Under the pieces are notes generated by a model. The model saw only the letters and a program-made list of their open reading frames with translations, did no database searches and was not told the origin of the DNA. A stretch of 64,000 nt of DNA, taken from the NCBI GenBank assembly GCA_003116995.1, contig BDSL01000145.1:62001-126000 (forward strand), written 5' to 3'. The DNA comes from Yamagishiella unicocca (taxonomy: Eukaryota; Chlorophyta; Chlorophyceae; Chlamydomonadales; Volvocaceae). Every line of letters starts with the position of its first letter. Positions within the stretch are counted from its first letter, which is position 1. The position numbers and the translations under genes were made by a program. Positions 35,854 to 48,296 of the stretch are shown here, piece by piece.

Positions 35854-38800
35854 TCACGACGACTTGGCTCCAGTGCGAAGCTCGGCCTCGATCTGCTCCA
35901 GGGTCTTGCCCTTGGTTTCGGGGACCTGGACAAAGGGAAAGGGGCACCAGTCGTGCGCACCCAGTTATACTCCATAGCAAGAGCACGAGCGGGAAGGTAG
36001 CCAGGGGAGAAGCCCAACACCCATCTCGACGCGCGCATTTGCGTCAGCTTACTGGTGCCTGTCATGACATCTCAGTGGGACCTCTAACAGCTACCGCCGC
36101 AGAACTAGCACGCTGCTCACCTGACTCCTTACGTAGAAGGCGCCCGCCAGCGCCATGACTCCGAAGAACGTGTAAACAGACGCCAGGCCGTACGACTGTA
36201 CGGCGCCCATGAACGTCTGCCCCACGGCCACATTGCACACCCAGTGGCTGACGAAGGCGACCGCCACAGCCTTGCCTGCGAGGTGCATGCCCGGTGTGGG
36301 AGGTTCGCAGGAGAACCCGTAGACGAAGAAAAAACTGGCGTGGGGGAGTGGCTCAGGAGGACCAGCAAACAGGAGGAATCACCGGCTGACATTCGGCAAG
36401 AGGGGTCGCAATCATCAGTCGGAGGGGGAAAAGCAAGGGACATATCGATCGAAAACGGGTTGATACAAAGGAGCCTTGACGAGCGTGTAAGGACTTGCAA
36501 CGTCCAAATCGACTACGTCCCAAAACACGGACATGTGCCCCTGGCCCTATAGCCCCGTCCGCAGCCGAGCCCAAAGCCATTATCCTCCATTGATTTCTCC
36601 CTTTGCCCTGAGCACTGCTGCTGCAGCTAGGCAGCCGCACCTCGTGTGCTCAGCGGGTTGAGTTCGGGTACGATGGTGGCGGGCACCGGCCCCGCCCCCA
36701 GCGCGAAAGCCAGGATGTAGCTCAGGGTCCCCACCACGGCGATGGTCCCCGCGTACGGCTGCAGGGAGGGCAGCGTGAAGCCGGCGGCCATGGCGAACAT
36801 GGCGGCTGCCTGAGGAGGGAGGGGGGTAGGGGTGGGGATGGGAGGAGGGGGGGGGGGAGGGACGGGAGAGGGGGCGCTGCAGCCGGGGCGTGGCTTTCGG
36901 GGCAGGGTGTGCCAGGTTGCTGGCAGAGGATGCTGTTGAGGTTTGGGGAATATTCCGGCGGGAATGGCTGGGTAATCTAATGTGGGTCAGGGGGCTGCGG
37001 CGAGGAAGGAACCGGGCGTGCATGCCGTACAGGTACCCGGCACTCGAGACCAGCAGTATTCGCCGCAGCATGATACCTCGTAAGCAGGCTCAGCCCCTGG
37101 AGCTAACGACCACGCACGCCGCAACAGCCCAAGCGAGGGACCCCGCATTACGCTTTCCGCCGCAATACCTTCCTCCTCCCCCCCCCTCCGCCAAGTGCCC
37201 CTCGCCGGCCATGTCATTGCTGGCAAAGGAACCAGCGCCCCTCACGTCCCAGCACGTCCAGCCCGCCGTAAATCCCCAACGGCTGCCCTCCGCATTAACG
37301 CACTGGCTCCGACCCTCCCGACAGTTACACATCACCTTCCCCCACCCAACCGCCCGCATTCCACTTACTGCAAACGCGTGGCCGCAACGTGGCCCTACTG
37401 TCTGGTGCCCCGGCCAGTACTACCTCTTATTATGCATTGCCGATTCACTGGTGTCCTCCTCCCCCTTCCCCCCCAGCACGCCAGCTGCTCACCTGCCCCA
37501 GGAAGCTGTTGGTCAGCAGCTGCTTGCGCCCCGCGGACTCCATAAGGCCCGCAGCAATGACGGTGCCCAGCACATTGGTGGCGCCGACGGCGGCGCTGGC
37601 GAGCGCGTCGCTGGTCACACCGGCCTAAGGGGGGGAGCAAGAGCGGGGGGGGGGGGGGGCAGGTGGGAGAGCGGGGGGGAGGGGATTAATAGCGGCAGTT
37701 TATGGAGGCCGGGAGGGGGCCGGACGTAAGCAGTGGTGTAGGTGAGCAACGACACCCCATCAGAAACCCAAACGCAGCCCCCCAGTATTCGTGAAGTAGT
37801 AGCTCCTCCTATTTTGCGTCGCACCAAAGCTTCCGCTCTGCCCCGATCCCACCTGGCGGAAGACTGAGGATGAGAAGTACACCAGCGCGTTGATGCCCGC
37901 GAACTGCTGGAAGGCAAACAGCATGACACCGATCAGCAGCGGCCGGGCGGCGGGGCCGCTCAGCAGCGCCAAGCCGCCGGGCTGAGCCACTGCGGCACCT
38001 TCATTAGCGGGCGGGGGGGGCCGTGCAAGTTAAGGTCGGTGAAGCGTGACCAACAAGCATGCCTGTGCGCGTGGGGAGGTATGGCGAAAGGTGGGCAGGG
38101 GTGGGGAGGGGTTTGGAGGGGAGCGATGCCTCCCACCTCCTACTGCAGCAGCAACGCTGACCGCACCGGCGCTTTCGCTGCACGACCTGTGGAGGAGTAC
38201 GTCCTATGGGGTCGTACAAGATAGTGCCGGACAGTCACCGCTCGGGGTGCTAGCGGACCAGCAGCAACAAACATCTCGCCACGCGGGCAGGCGGGGTAGG
38301 AGGCGGAGGGAGGAGTGACGAGCAGTGGCAGGCTGTACAGGAGCTGTGTTGGGCCCCCTTCCCGCGACATCGCTGTCGGCCCCCCCTACCCGCCCCTACC
38401 CGGCGAGCTCCCGTCCACATCCGCCGCCGCCGCCCTACCCGTGTTGGCCGCCGCCGCCGCGCTGGCTGCCGGGCGCGAGGAGTCGAGCTCCTGCGGGCCG
38501 CTGGGGCCCCACAGCCTCAGCGCCGCCTCCGCCGCCTCCCGGTCCCGGTGCTGCGAGGCCAGCCAGCGGGGGCTCTCAGGACCAACAAGCATGCCTGTGC
38601 GCGTGGGGAGGGGTGGGGAGGGTTGGGGTGGGTGGTGTCCGTGGGTGTGGGTGTGGAGTTGGGGTTGGCCGGCGTAAGCAGCAGCGCGGAAGGTGGACGG
38701 GAGAAGGGATGTCAGGCAGGACCTGTCACCGCCTCCATTTCTGCCTGACATGATCCCAGTCGTCGCCCCTCTGCCCGGGCCCCCTCAAGCGCCGCTCCCA

Positions 38801-40627
38801 TTGTCCGCTTCCCGCACCCCAAATCCCCTGCCCGCACCCCTACCCCGGCGGCCCCCACCGCCTCGCAGCCCCCCCCCGCGCTCACCTAATCCTAGCAGCG
38901 CCGCCGGCAGTGCCGCCCACGTGAACATGGTCCTCCAGGCGGTTGCTGGCATGACCATGTTGACCAGCAGCGCCCCCAGGATACCCAGGCAGATGGTCAG
39001 CTGGTTGAGGGTGCCCAGGGTGCCGCGGATGCGGGTGGGGGCGACCTGCGCGGGGGGCGAGGAGGCAAGGCGGACAGCGGGCCACGCAAGCCGGGGGGAC
39101 AGGGTGGAAGGGGGGGGGTTCGAGGAAGACCCGTGGATGCCCGAAAAAGGGGAGGGGTCGGGGAGGGTGCGGACGTGAGGAAGGGGAACGGGGGGAGGAG
39201 GGGGGTTTAACGTGGGCAGGCAGCCCGCATCCCTCGGTATGTGCCAACCGACAGGTCATCTCCCCCCGGCCCCCCTCGTACCAAACGGTTTCCTACTCGG
39301 CTTCCTAGTCCACGAGCTTTCCTTCACCCCCCCCGCAATCCCCCCCCAAGCACACACCTCGCTGATGTACGTGGGCACCAGCGCCGAGGACAGCCCGATG
39401 GCCGCCCCCGTCAGGAAGCGCCCCGCCGCCATGGTGCCGATGTCGGTGGCGGCGGCGCTGATGAGCGGCCCCGCCACCATGGGCACCGCCGCCAGCAGGA
39501 AGGACAGGCGGCGGCCCAGGCTGTCCGCCACACCGCCCCCCGCCATACTGCCCGCAGCCGCACCTGCCAGGGTGCTGCTGACCACCTGCGGCAGGTGTGG
39601 GTGCGACGGGGGGGGGGGGGTAAGGCGGGTATGAGAGGAAAACCCGTGGGTCGGCAATGAAAAATAAACCCTCTGAGAAGCGTTTGGCACACATGTTTGG
39701 AATTGCGTGCTGGAGAACATGGTTGAGGTAAGTAAATCCGGAAGTCTAGTATCGACCCAAGTGGAAAGGGGGTTGCTGGGGTCTCGGCAGCTGCGGGGCA
39801 AGGTCGCTCCCAGGGCAGTAGGAGGACGGGACACGCGTCGGGACGAATGGGGGGGGTGAGAGGAGAGCGGCATCACCCAGCCGCCATGAACCCCTCCACC
39901 ATCTCCTCCCTGCTGCATCACCACCACAGCTCCCAAGCCTCTTCCCAAACATGTGGTCCTAAATTGCCTTCTCCCCGGGCGCTGCGCTGTGTACGACGTA
40001 CGACCGCATCTCCTCCACCTGCCTGCCGCGACTGAGTCACAGCTCCTCAACGCCTCCCCACACCGCCGTACCATTTCGCCCGACTCCCCTCCATCCATCC
40101 CCTCCGAAGACAATGCGCCAGCTATTATACCATGGTCGTGTAACCGGTCTTTATGCCACCTCTCTCCCTGTAACCGGTGTTTATGCCACCTCTCTCCCCT
40201 CCTCTGTTTCCTATGTCGTGTCACCGGGTCTTCTCGCCCCCCCCCTCCTCCCCCTCCTCCCCACCAGCCCCATCAGCGTCTTGTCCCCGGCGATGCCCAG
40301 GTCGGCGGCAATGGTCTCCAGCGGGCCGTTGATGACGGACAGGTTGAACCCGAAGGCGAAGCTGCCGGCGCAGGCCACCGCCACCGCCAGCAGCACAGGA
40401 GCCAGCGGGGCCGCTTGGGCGGGGGAGGGGCCGGACGCGGCGGAGCCGGGGGAGATGGGCAAGGACGGAACTCCAGGGGAGGTTTCGGAGCCGCCGTCGC
40501 TGCCGGCGGCGGCGTGGCCCTTGAAGCGCGAGAGGGTGGAGTCATCGTAGCGGCGGCGGCCGTGGGCGTGGAGGTGCTGGTGCTGTGGACCGAAGAGCGG
40601 CGGCGATGTGGGGCCAGTGGCGCCTGA
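35854..40627 (-). CDS. pGlcT: Plastidic glucose transporter (MFS sugar porter), transit peptide exon not resolved
   Basis: It exports glucose from starch breakdown across the inner plastid envelope. Supported exons (approximate): 40265-40627, 39358-39585, 38886-39045, 38439-38594, 37853 to about 37980, 37493-37624, 36641-36809, 36121-36275 and 35854-35925. The order matches Arabidopsis pGlcT: GSFAFGFNLSVINGPLE, SSTLAGAAAGS, ALVPTYISE, TRIRGTLGTLNQLTICLGIL, VGPESPRWLASQ, FAFQQFAGINALVYFSSSVF, AGVTSDALASAAVGATNV, YILAFALGAGPVPATIVPE and the ending VPETKGKTLEQIEAEL. The GRR, PESPRWL, GPVP and PETKG sugar porter signatures are all present. Before the first helix lies a basic and Ser/Ala-rich N-terminus consistent with a plastid transit peptide, whose first exon upstream of 40627 I could not place. 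The short exon between 38439 and 37980 is also uncertain. Confidence 0.9.
38048..38079. repeat. 32-bp direct repeat, intronic copy of an exon edge
   Basis: Identical to 38580-38611 over 32 bp. Here it lies inside an intron of the glucose transporter gene. Confidence 0.85.
38580..38611. repeat. 32-bp direct repeat spanning an intron-exon junction
   Basis: On the minus strand this copy covers the acceptor CGCACAG and the first codons (GMLVG) of the exon carrying PESPRWL. The second copy at 38048-38079 duplicates both the splice acceptor and the exon start. Confidence 0.85.
39111..39136. repeat. Recurrent intronic motif (copy in transporter intron)
   Basis: A G-run followed by TTCGAGGAAGACCCGTGG. 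Similar blocks lie at 39621-39650, 45422-45448, 52801-52828 and 52981-53010, with more distant relatives in opposite orientation at 40213-40239 and 44941-44966. Confidence 0.6.
39621..39650. repeat. Recurrent intronic motif (second transporter copy)
   Basis: Core GAGAGGAAAACCCGTGGG after a G-run of at least ten bases. It is in a different intron from the 39111 copy. Confidence 0.55.
40139..40198. repeat. 30-bp tandem duplication in transporter intron
   Basis: Two copies of a unit beginning TGTAACCGGT and ending ACCTCTCTCCC (40139-40168 and 40169-40198) differ at one base. They lie in the intron between the first two modelled exons. Confidence 0.85.
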
Positions 40628-41899
40628 GAGTGCAGCCAGGTGGACTAGGGTTCGATGGTGTGAGTGGGGGTTCAGCAGGGGCGGGAAATGGCGGTGATGG
40701 GGCAGTGCTGGCTTCCTTGAAGGATGGAAACAGCTGTTGGGTTTGGGGTTCAGGCGCGAGAGCGGTAGAGGAGCGTTTATCCTTTATAGCCGGAGTGCCC
40801 GAAAAACACCAACTCGCCTTGCTGATTGCTATGGAGCGGAATGGAGCATCGCGCGACAAGGCATCGGCTCGGTCGGCCCCGAGACCCGCCGGACGCGACG
40901 CGGTGTCATGAAAAGGTGCCCGCTCAAGAGAATGATCTCGAGGCACGTACGTTATATTGCACGATAGGGGTTCGCAACGAAAGCCAAAAGCAATAACGCG
41001 GGGGTTGCTCTCGCCAGTTGCTCAGCAATACTCGCGCACCTGAGCTCGGCCGCTTTCGGGATAACGGCACATGCGCAGAGACGCTTATGGAGCAGCATGC
41101 CGTGGGCCTTGCCCCTGCCACTGGGCGCTGGGAGAGGAGATGCCAGCCCGCCAAGGTTGACATTTTTGGTATGCTACTACGGAATGGATCAATGTAATTA
41201 AAGGAAAGACGGTAATGCCTCGAAAACGCAGCGAGCATAGATTGTCAGCGGATAGACGTTCGTGCCCGCGAGACAAAGCCGCAAAGGTGACGTCACGAAG
41301 AAACTGAATGTGCTAGAAGGAAGCCTCGGTCGTTATTTATTTGCCCTAATTGTATCCAGTGAAGTTCCTGGTGAACTTAGGACATAAATAGCGTAACTCA
41401 TTCCGCAAAGTGAATCTGTGCTGTGTATGGTCATATTTTCTGGAGGTTTTCGGCCAAGGAACCGAGCTGAATCACCTTTGTTTTGGTCATAAAACACACA
41501 CAAAAGCAGTTTCGTTGACTTGATGGCAAAAACAAGCGACCAAGGAGAAACAACTGTATGTTGGCTCCGCTAGGATCTCCAGCATCAAGCAACTTGGAAC
41601 CATGTTAAAATTACTTGAGGCCGACCTCCCGACCAAGCACATTGCAGATTTCGTTGCCATTAACGTCAAACCGCCCTAACGGCCTGACATCCGCCCCTCC
41701 AGCAAAGAACATGACCGTAACGATAGCTTGGTCGTCCTCACATATATAGGCGCTAATTTTCAGTATTATGCCTTCGGCTGTATTCCGTTTTGCAGTGGCG
41801 ACCATGACGCCCTTCGACAGGATCTCCCCTGCGGTCCACGCTACTGGTGAAGGAGTGCGCTATGATAAAACATATTCCATAGCATCCGGTCAGGGTAAT
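40628..41899. other. Upstream region of the glucose transporter
   Basis: Should contain the first exon (transit peptide) and promoter of the transporter. From about 41300 the sequence turns AT-rich. A 64-codon minus-strand frame (41611-41805) has protein-like composition but no recognised family, and I do not call it a gene. Confidence 0.4.
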
Positions 41900-43760
41900 A
41901 CAGCCGGCAGGTGAGTTGAGTTGTTACAAGCTGAGGCTTGTATGGTTCAGACGAGCCAAGAGGCTCATGAACCGCGAAAAAGCACGCCTAGTCCTTATCC
42001 AGTAAAAAAACAAGTTAGGAGAAACTGGAACTAAATAGGCAGATAGCCAAAACATTACCCAAGGCTTCCCAGTTTATTTAAAACCTGCGACATCTTATCG
42101 CATGTACGACTCGTGCCAGAGCTCGTTGGTCCTGAACGCCCATGACTTCGGCCATTTCTGAGCTAGGGGGAATACCAAGCGCCCAAAGCCCTTCCCGTTC
42201 AACAGCGTATTCCGGGCATTCCAACAAGACGTGCTTCGCATCCTCAACGTCACTCCTGTCAATGCAAACCCTGCACCACCTATCTGCTCTGTCCCTACCT
42301 CCTGGGCGATTAACTTCAACGTCCCAGACACATAACCTGAAGCGCATAAGTGATGTTTGCAGCTTCCGTGGAATATACCCCTTCAGATATTTCTCCTTAC
42401 CCATCCAGCACGCATGCCTACACATTTTGACCCCAGGTTGTAAACCGTCAGATGCGAACAACCGTGGGTCACTATTAAGCCTTTCATTGGACCAGTCATC
42501 ATTGAAACGACTTGTAATGGTCTCCATGAGAGAACTCACATTAAGCTCGTGTTGCGAAATGAAGTCCACCGGTCGGTCTGTTCCACCTAACACAATTTCA
42601 GTGCCAAAACATATCCCAGACTACTCAGCAGGCGAAGCATTTTGACGCCCCAGCAGTGATTATGATATTGCGCCGACGTTAGAGCAAGCCTGATCTCCTC
42701 CCTGAAAACATGGTGGTAAAGAGACCCCTTACTTCTCACTAGTTTATTCCAATAGCGAAACACCAATTCAGAACAGTGCACATGAAGCGGAGCTTGACCT
42801 AGCTCCTTAAACAGCAACCTATTTCGGGCCGTAGCCACTCCTGCTGTCTGCCGGAGAAAATCTCTCTGCAGCTTAACCATCCTGTCCTCAAGGGCCCGCT
42901 CAAAGTAGCAAGACCGTAGGCTCTGGTTTGCACCACTATTACCGGTAGATCGTGCGACCTGTAAGATGTACTCTGGCGCCCAGATTTGAGCACCGTAGGA
43001 GAGTACTGACCTCACATAGGTCGCGAAGCACTTCATACCTATTTTTGGCAACATTAGGCCTTGTCTTCATAATTTATTACTTAAAGCAACATTAGGCCTT
43101 GTCTTCATAATTTATTACTTAACGCATACGGTAGACAGCACGTCTCCCCACCGCATAAAGCTCGTTGGTGCATGATTCGAAAGGGGTGTCAGCCCCATAA
43201 TGCAGCCATATATAGCGTGTTCGCCTGGGCCAGACCATGGTGCCCAAACTGGCAGTCGGGTCTTGCAAAGCCATATCAACAAGCAGGTTGCCCGTATCTC
43301 GGAACTGATCCCTCATCTGCTGCCACGGATGGAAGCCCAACACCTCCGACTTCTTCACGTGTACCTTCATGCTTCATGCCAAATGCTTCACAAAATTCAC
43401 GCAACGCACCTAACATGCACATCAAGCGTCGATGAGTGGTGGCAAACAAACCCAAATCATCTGCATATCACAGCAGTGGTACTCGAGTGCCATCTATGAT
43501 CGGACAATCCTCTGCTGCCATGGCTATGGGCATGATCCTATCCTTAGCTATGATATAATCTCCCAGCGCTTCTACGAAAAAACCAAAAAGTGTTGGGCTA
43601 AGTGGGCATCCCTGCTTAACCCCTTGCTTGGATTCAAAAGGTCGCCCCTTCTGGCCCCCAACCTTCACCCGCATCATAACTTGCGCATAGCCGGCAGGTG
43701 GGGCGCCTGCTTGCGCAAACACCTGTTCGACCCACATTGCTGACCAACTAACACCTGCTG
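41900..43760 (-). mobile_element. 5'-truncated, broken non-LTR retrotransposon (LINE)
   Basis: Minus-strand frames encode a LINE reverse transcriptase C-terminal part. GVKQGCPLSPTLFGFFVEAL (43.6 kb) and YADDLGLFATT (43.46 kb) are the RT palm motifs. Thumb-like ELYAVGRRAVYRMR and LSYGAQIWAPE follow, with a zinc-binding tail WCRVCID...HVLLECPEYA (42.2 kb). The frame is broken by a TGA at 43468-43470 just before YADD, by a 7-bp duplication at 43365-43378 and by a 38-bp-period duplication at 43048-43122. The endonuclease and 5' part are absent, so the copy is truncated. The 3' end is not defined; TTACA at 41926-41930 may be its own signal. Confidence 0.85.
43048..43122. repeat. 38-bp-period tandem duplication inside the LINE
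   Basis: Two copies of a 37-base block beginning GCAACATTAGGCC (43048-43084 and 43086-43122) are separated by one base. They interrupt the reverse transcriptase frame. Confidence 0.9.
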
Positions 43761-43813
43761 AACGAACCGACACCTGCTCGACCAACCGATACCAGCAGCG
43801 TCCGCCAACGACC

Positions 43814-46800
43814 CTACCTATCCCCATACATCGCCTTAGCGAACGCCCAGTCCGGCGCCCGCCCCTCCTGGCTGGCGGCAAAGTGCGCGGAAGATGACAA
43901 CCTCAGCGCGGGGCTGTTCGTCCGCTGCAGCGGCACCACGTCCACGGCACCGCCCAGGTCGGGCAGCGCCACTCGCACCAGCGCCGGACCATCAACAGGA
44001 ATCCGAACACACCCGCCGCTGCAGCCTCCGCCGCTGCCGTCGGTCACACGGCTGCCAGCGGACACGCCAGCCGAGGGCCCTGGGCCGCCGCCAACCGCGG
44101 CATCAGCTGCCCCATCACCCCCTGGTTGGCCTGACACCGCAACGTCTTGTGCACTGCAGTGGCTGCAATCCCCCCAAGCGCCCTTCCCTGGAGGCAGCAG
44201 GAAGTATATGCTGGTCGTCCGCAAATTAATTTTCTCGTGTACCGCGCCTGTGGCCATGAAGCAGGGGGGGGCGAGATGACCCGGTTTGGGGGGAGTTACA
44301 GAAAATAACCAGTTACTCGATATGGGAAGTGTAGCTGGGGTGGGCGAATGATGAGGCGGTGCACGTCATGGTCTGGGGTCAGCGGATACGGTGAGCGGGA
44401 GGTCAGCGGCGCTGCTGCCGGGATGCAAGCCCCCCCTCGCCACCCAGGCCTCACCTTCCCCTTCGTGCACGAGGAAGTGCGTGTCGCAGCAGAGGGCCGA
44501 GCTGTCGGGCGCCCACAGACCCAGTGCGGGAGAGGGCCCGGTCAGGTACTGGTCCAGGTAGGGCCGGTACTGGACCCTGAACACAGAGCCAGGCATGTAG
44601 GGCTCGCCGTGGTGCAGCCGGAAGGGGCGGCGGTGCGTCCGCGGCGTGTCGTCGCGGAACTCCCACACCAAGTAGCGCAGCACCGGACGTGTGGGTGTGG
44701 TTACTGTGGTCGGTGGGAGGTAGTACTGTGGGGGCCGCGGGTGAAGGCGGGGGTGAAGGCGGGGCTGGGCTTGCGGGAGGATTTGACAGCGACGGTGCAA
44801 GCAGGTCAGATCCACGTGTCAATCGTGCGGAATGGCTGGCGGATGGCCACATCCACAGGTTTCCCGATAGCAAACCCAACGACCCCCGGCATGCACACAC
44901 AAACGCATGCCCGAATACTTCTCGCCGCCCTCCGTTCTCGATGTCGTGTAACCGGGTCTCCTCGCCTTCCCCCAACCCTCCCTCTCCCCCCATCCTCCCG
45001 CACAACCTCAGCTCCACGCGACAGGCCACCGGGTGCGCCTATCGCCCCCCCGAGCCCCGCACTGCGCACCCACCTCCACGATGAGAAGCAACCTGGTGCT
45101 GCAGGGAGACCACTGCAAGCCCAGCACCAACATACGGTCCGGCGTCACGGAAGGCAGCGGCGGCTTCAGCGCCTGCCCCAGTGGCGCCGCCAGGGGCCAC
45201 AGCCGCGACTGCAAGTTGGCCGGCTGGATCCGGGCCGCCGCTGCCGCCGCGAGGTCCTTTACATGCAGCTCCCCGCCCAGCGCTCAAGCCAGCAGGCGGC
45301 CGTCCCTGCTGACCGCCGTCAGCAGCCCCGTCGCGTCCGACACATTTGTTGCCGGCACGGTGGCCAGCTGCGGGGGACATGCGGAGGAGTGGAGGATGGA
45401 ACGGTGACATGATCCGGAAGGTGGGGGGTTGCAAGGAAAACCCGTGTACGGGGGGGGGGAGGGGCGGCCGGGGGGGATGGCTCGTATGTGCAGGCAACAT
45501 GCCCATAGGCCGGTGAAGCGCGCCTTCTCCTCCCCCCCTGCCCCGTGCGACATGAAGTGAAGCGACGGGCGCCTCGCAGACCACAATTTGCCGGGGATGC
45601 CGCCACCGACAGCATGCCACGGTTGCATAGCGACCCCAGGCCGCCAGCGGGCGGAGGCTTACCAGGGTGGCGCGACCCACAGGTCCGCCCAGCGTGTCCG
45701 GGTCCAGCGCCAGCAGCTGGTAGCCTAGCTGCCGGTCCAGTTCCGCATCCGCTGCTGAGATGCTCGCACGCAGGACGATTTGCTCCTGGAATTTGGGGTC
45801 CCGTTCTTGCAGCGCCTCAGCGTGCACGGCTTCGTCACCCAGCGCCAGACACACGGCCGCGGAATCGTCCCCGGCCGCCTGCGCGGCCCTCTGCAGTCGT
45901 TTGCTGCTGCTCGCCATCATAGGCAGTAGCAGCCGGCCGCGGCCCCGGTGGTCGGTGAACCACTCGGGAGCCGCGGCAGGGGGAGATTTGAAGCAGGTGA
46001 GGAACTTCCCCCACTGCGGCGGGGGGAAATCGCCGAGTGTCTCCGGCGTGACCCACATCTCCGCCGAACGCCGCTCGGGCTCCGGTGTGCAGTCCCTGAA
46101 GCTGCCCTGCGCCGCATCCCACACCGCGAATGCGCGCTCCCCGAGGTGCACGTAGGCGCGCGGTGCGCTGGGGCACCAGTGGAAGAAGAGCGGCTCCCTC
46201 ACCCCAACCACGGCCAGGCGGGGGGCGGCGGCGGCGGGGCCCAGTGCGGACGCGACGTCCAGCACCCGGAATACGCTACAGGGAGGTGCGGGGTTTGGGC
46301 GTCGGGATGCGGGTGGGGTAATGGGTTTGGGTTTTACGGCTGGTGGCAGACCCGTGTGAGGGGCCCTGGCAAGAGTCCCGCGGAAGCTGCCTCCGTGCAC
46401 CCAGGCACTGGGCACGCACCGTGTTGCCGTACCTCGGCTTGCCTGACACCTTCCCCTGGCGTCAAACGCTAAAAGGTCGGTCCTCCCTGCGCCATCCTGA
46501 GCTGGTGCGGCCAGAAACGCAGGGAACGGCGCTCTCAGCCGCAGCACCCCCCTGCGCCGCAACGAAAGCCACCGAGCACCCTCCCTCCCCGCACACCGGC
46601 AGACGCCCCCACGCCGCCGCTCCGAAGACGCAGCCCGTGGCGACCCCGCCCCCTCCGTACACTGGGGCCCCGCTTGCGTGCGCTGCCCCTCCCCCACTTT
46701 CCCCCCGTGCCCCTCCACATCTCACAATCTCGCTCAGGCCGTCAACGCGCCCGTTTTCGGTTTACTTGTCTACATAGCTTACAGGCGGCCCCACACCGAC

Positions 46801-48296
46801 AGCCGCCCCAGCCCCCACCTGCGCGCATCCCAGCTGCTCAGCATGGCCAGGTAGTTGCCGCAACTGCTCCAACTGCAATAGACCTGCGCCAAGCCTTCAT
46901 GAAGCCGCAGCTGTAGCAGCCTTCGACCGTTGCGGTCGCTCTGCAGGAGGCAGGGGGGCGGAAGCGAAGGATGAGGCAGCAGCCTGGGGGAGGGGCCGCA
47001 AGGACGGACCGGCAGTGCCCTGTACGGCAGCCCACCTTCATCCCAATGCTCCCTCCCGGCACACCTTACCCGCCTTCATGTTCCGCCCTCCCTCGACCTC
47101 CCGCCCTCCCTCGACCTTCCGCCCCCAGTACCGCACCAGCACGATGTACACCGTCTGATGGTAGCCACCCCCCTCTGGTTGGGAGGTCGCTGCGGCCGCC
47201 AGAACCAGGCCACTGGGAGACCACGTGAGCTGGGAAGGCCAGGCGTGCTCGCACCTGGCCGCCGGGTCGGGTGGAGGAGGCGCAGCGGGTTACGGTGGCC
47301 CCGCGGGATGCTGCTCCGGTTTCCCCGGCTCCCAGCCGCGACCCGCCCGCCCTGACTCTCCCTCCCTGAAACCCCACACATCGACTCGAGCTGAGCTAGG
47401 TAGGCCTTTGCATCCCTTGCACGCCTGCCACATGCATACACCTACCCGCACTTCATTTGTTCGAGGGTTTCCGTGGCCCTATCCCACCCCACGTACCCAG
47501 CAACGGCCACACTAGCCGCCTGGTGCACCTGATGGGAGCCCCCCGGGCCCCGCGGGTAGGCCACGACGTTTAGCCGCGTGACGCCATGTGGGTTGTACCG
47601 CTGCACTACCAGAGCCATTTCCGGACCGGGCTCCTCCTCCTGCGGCGGCGGCGGCGGCTGCTCCTGCCGTTGCTGCAGCTGTTGCTCCCCCACTTGCGGC
47701 TGTGCGATTTGCTGGAGGTCCAGCGGGAGGTCCTGCGGCTGCTCCTCGGGTACCGCTGGCGGGACCTCAGGGCGCACACCGAGCCGCCGTACCTCTTTCC
47801 GAGCACCCCACCTGCGCACACGGGCCGACAGGCGGGGTGAGTGGGCGGTGAGTGGGCGGGCGAGCAAAGGCAAGCTCCCGGTAGGCAAGCTGGCGGGTGG
47901 AGGGCCAGGACGTACTCATGGGACGCATTGCGCGACAGGGCCCGGGGAAGAGCGCCATGCTGCGACAGCACACTCGGTAGCCGTGTTCCCTTTCAACACG
48001 GGAGCCACGTTCCTGTGCACGCACCATTTCCGGCGCCACTCCAGGTAGGTGTGAAGCTGCCTGCCGCACGCCTCCCAGGACGGCTGGTGGAGGAAGCCGG
48101 GGGGCTCAGTACGGGCGAGGTGGCTGCGCCACAGTCCAGCAGCCAGACTGCGCCAGAACTTGCTGATGCAGGATAAGATGGCCCAGCTGGCGGGAGAGAA
48201 CTGTTCGAAGATCACGTCCGCAGGAACGTCGTCGAGCGTTGCGTCCCTGTGCAGGGACGCATCCCGAAATCTAATGGGGGCCCTGGCATCAGCCAT
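43814..48296 (-). CDS. F-box protein with WD/propeller-like repeats
   Basis: A likely substrate adaptor of an SCF ubiquitin ligase. The start at 48296 (MADARAPIRF) is followed at residues of about 19-62 by an F-box: LDDVPADVIFEQFSPAS, then CISKFWRSLA and GLWRSHLAR. Downstream, separated by introns, are beta-propeller-like strands: MALVVQRYNPHGVTRLNVVA (47.5 kb), LTWSPSGLVLAAAAT (47.2 kb), VYCSWSSCGNYLAMLSSWDA (46.85 kb), FFHWCPSAPRAYVHLGERAF (46.1 kb), YQLLALDPDTLGG (45.7 kb) and RPVLRYLVWEFRDDTP (44.7 kb). The terminal exon has GAVHEKINLRTTSIYFLLP and ends AKAMYGDR at 43814. The repeats lack strict WD dipeptides, so the propeller assignment is inference. The first exon's donor near 47.9 kb is not resolved. 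A LINE lies immediately downstream. Confidence 0.75.
44941..44966. repeat. Recurrent intronic motif, opposite orientation, F-box gene
   Basis: TGTCGTGTAACCGGGTCTCC and the following CTCGCC are matched, with few changes, at 40213-40239 in the glucose transporter gene. The reverse complement resembles the GAGGAAGACCCGTGG core seen elsewhere. Confidence 0.45.
45422..45448. repeat. Recurrent intronic motif, F-box gene
   Basis: GGGGGGTTGCAAGGAAAACCCGTG-type block, related to the copies in the transporter and JmjC introns. Confidence 0.55.

Noticed and set aside
41611..41805. A 64-codon minus-strand frame upstream of the glucose transporter
   Set aside because: Protein-like composition but too short, unrecognised and next to a decayed LINE. 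Not supported as a gene.
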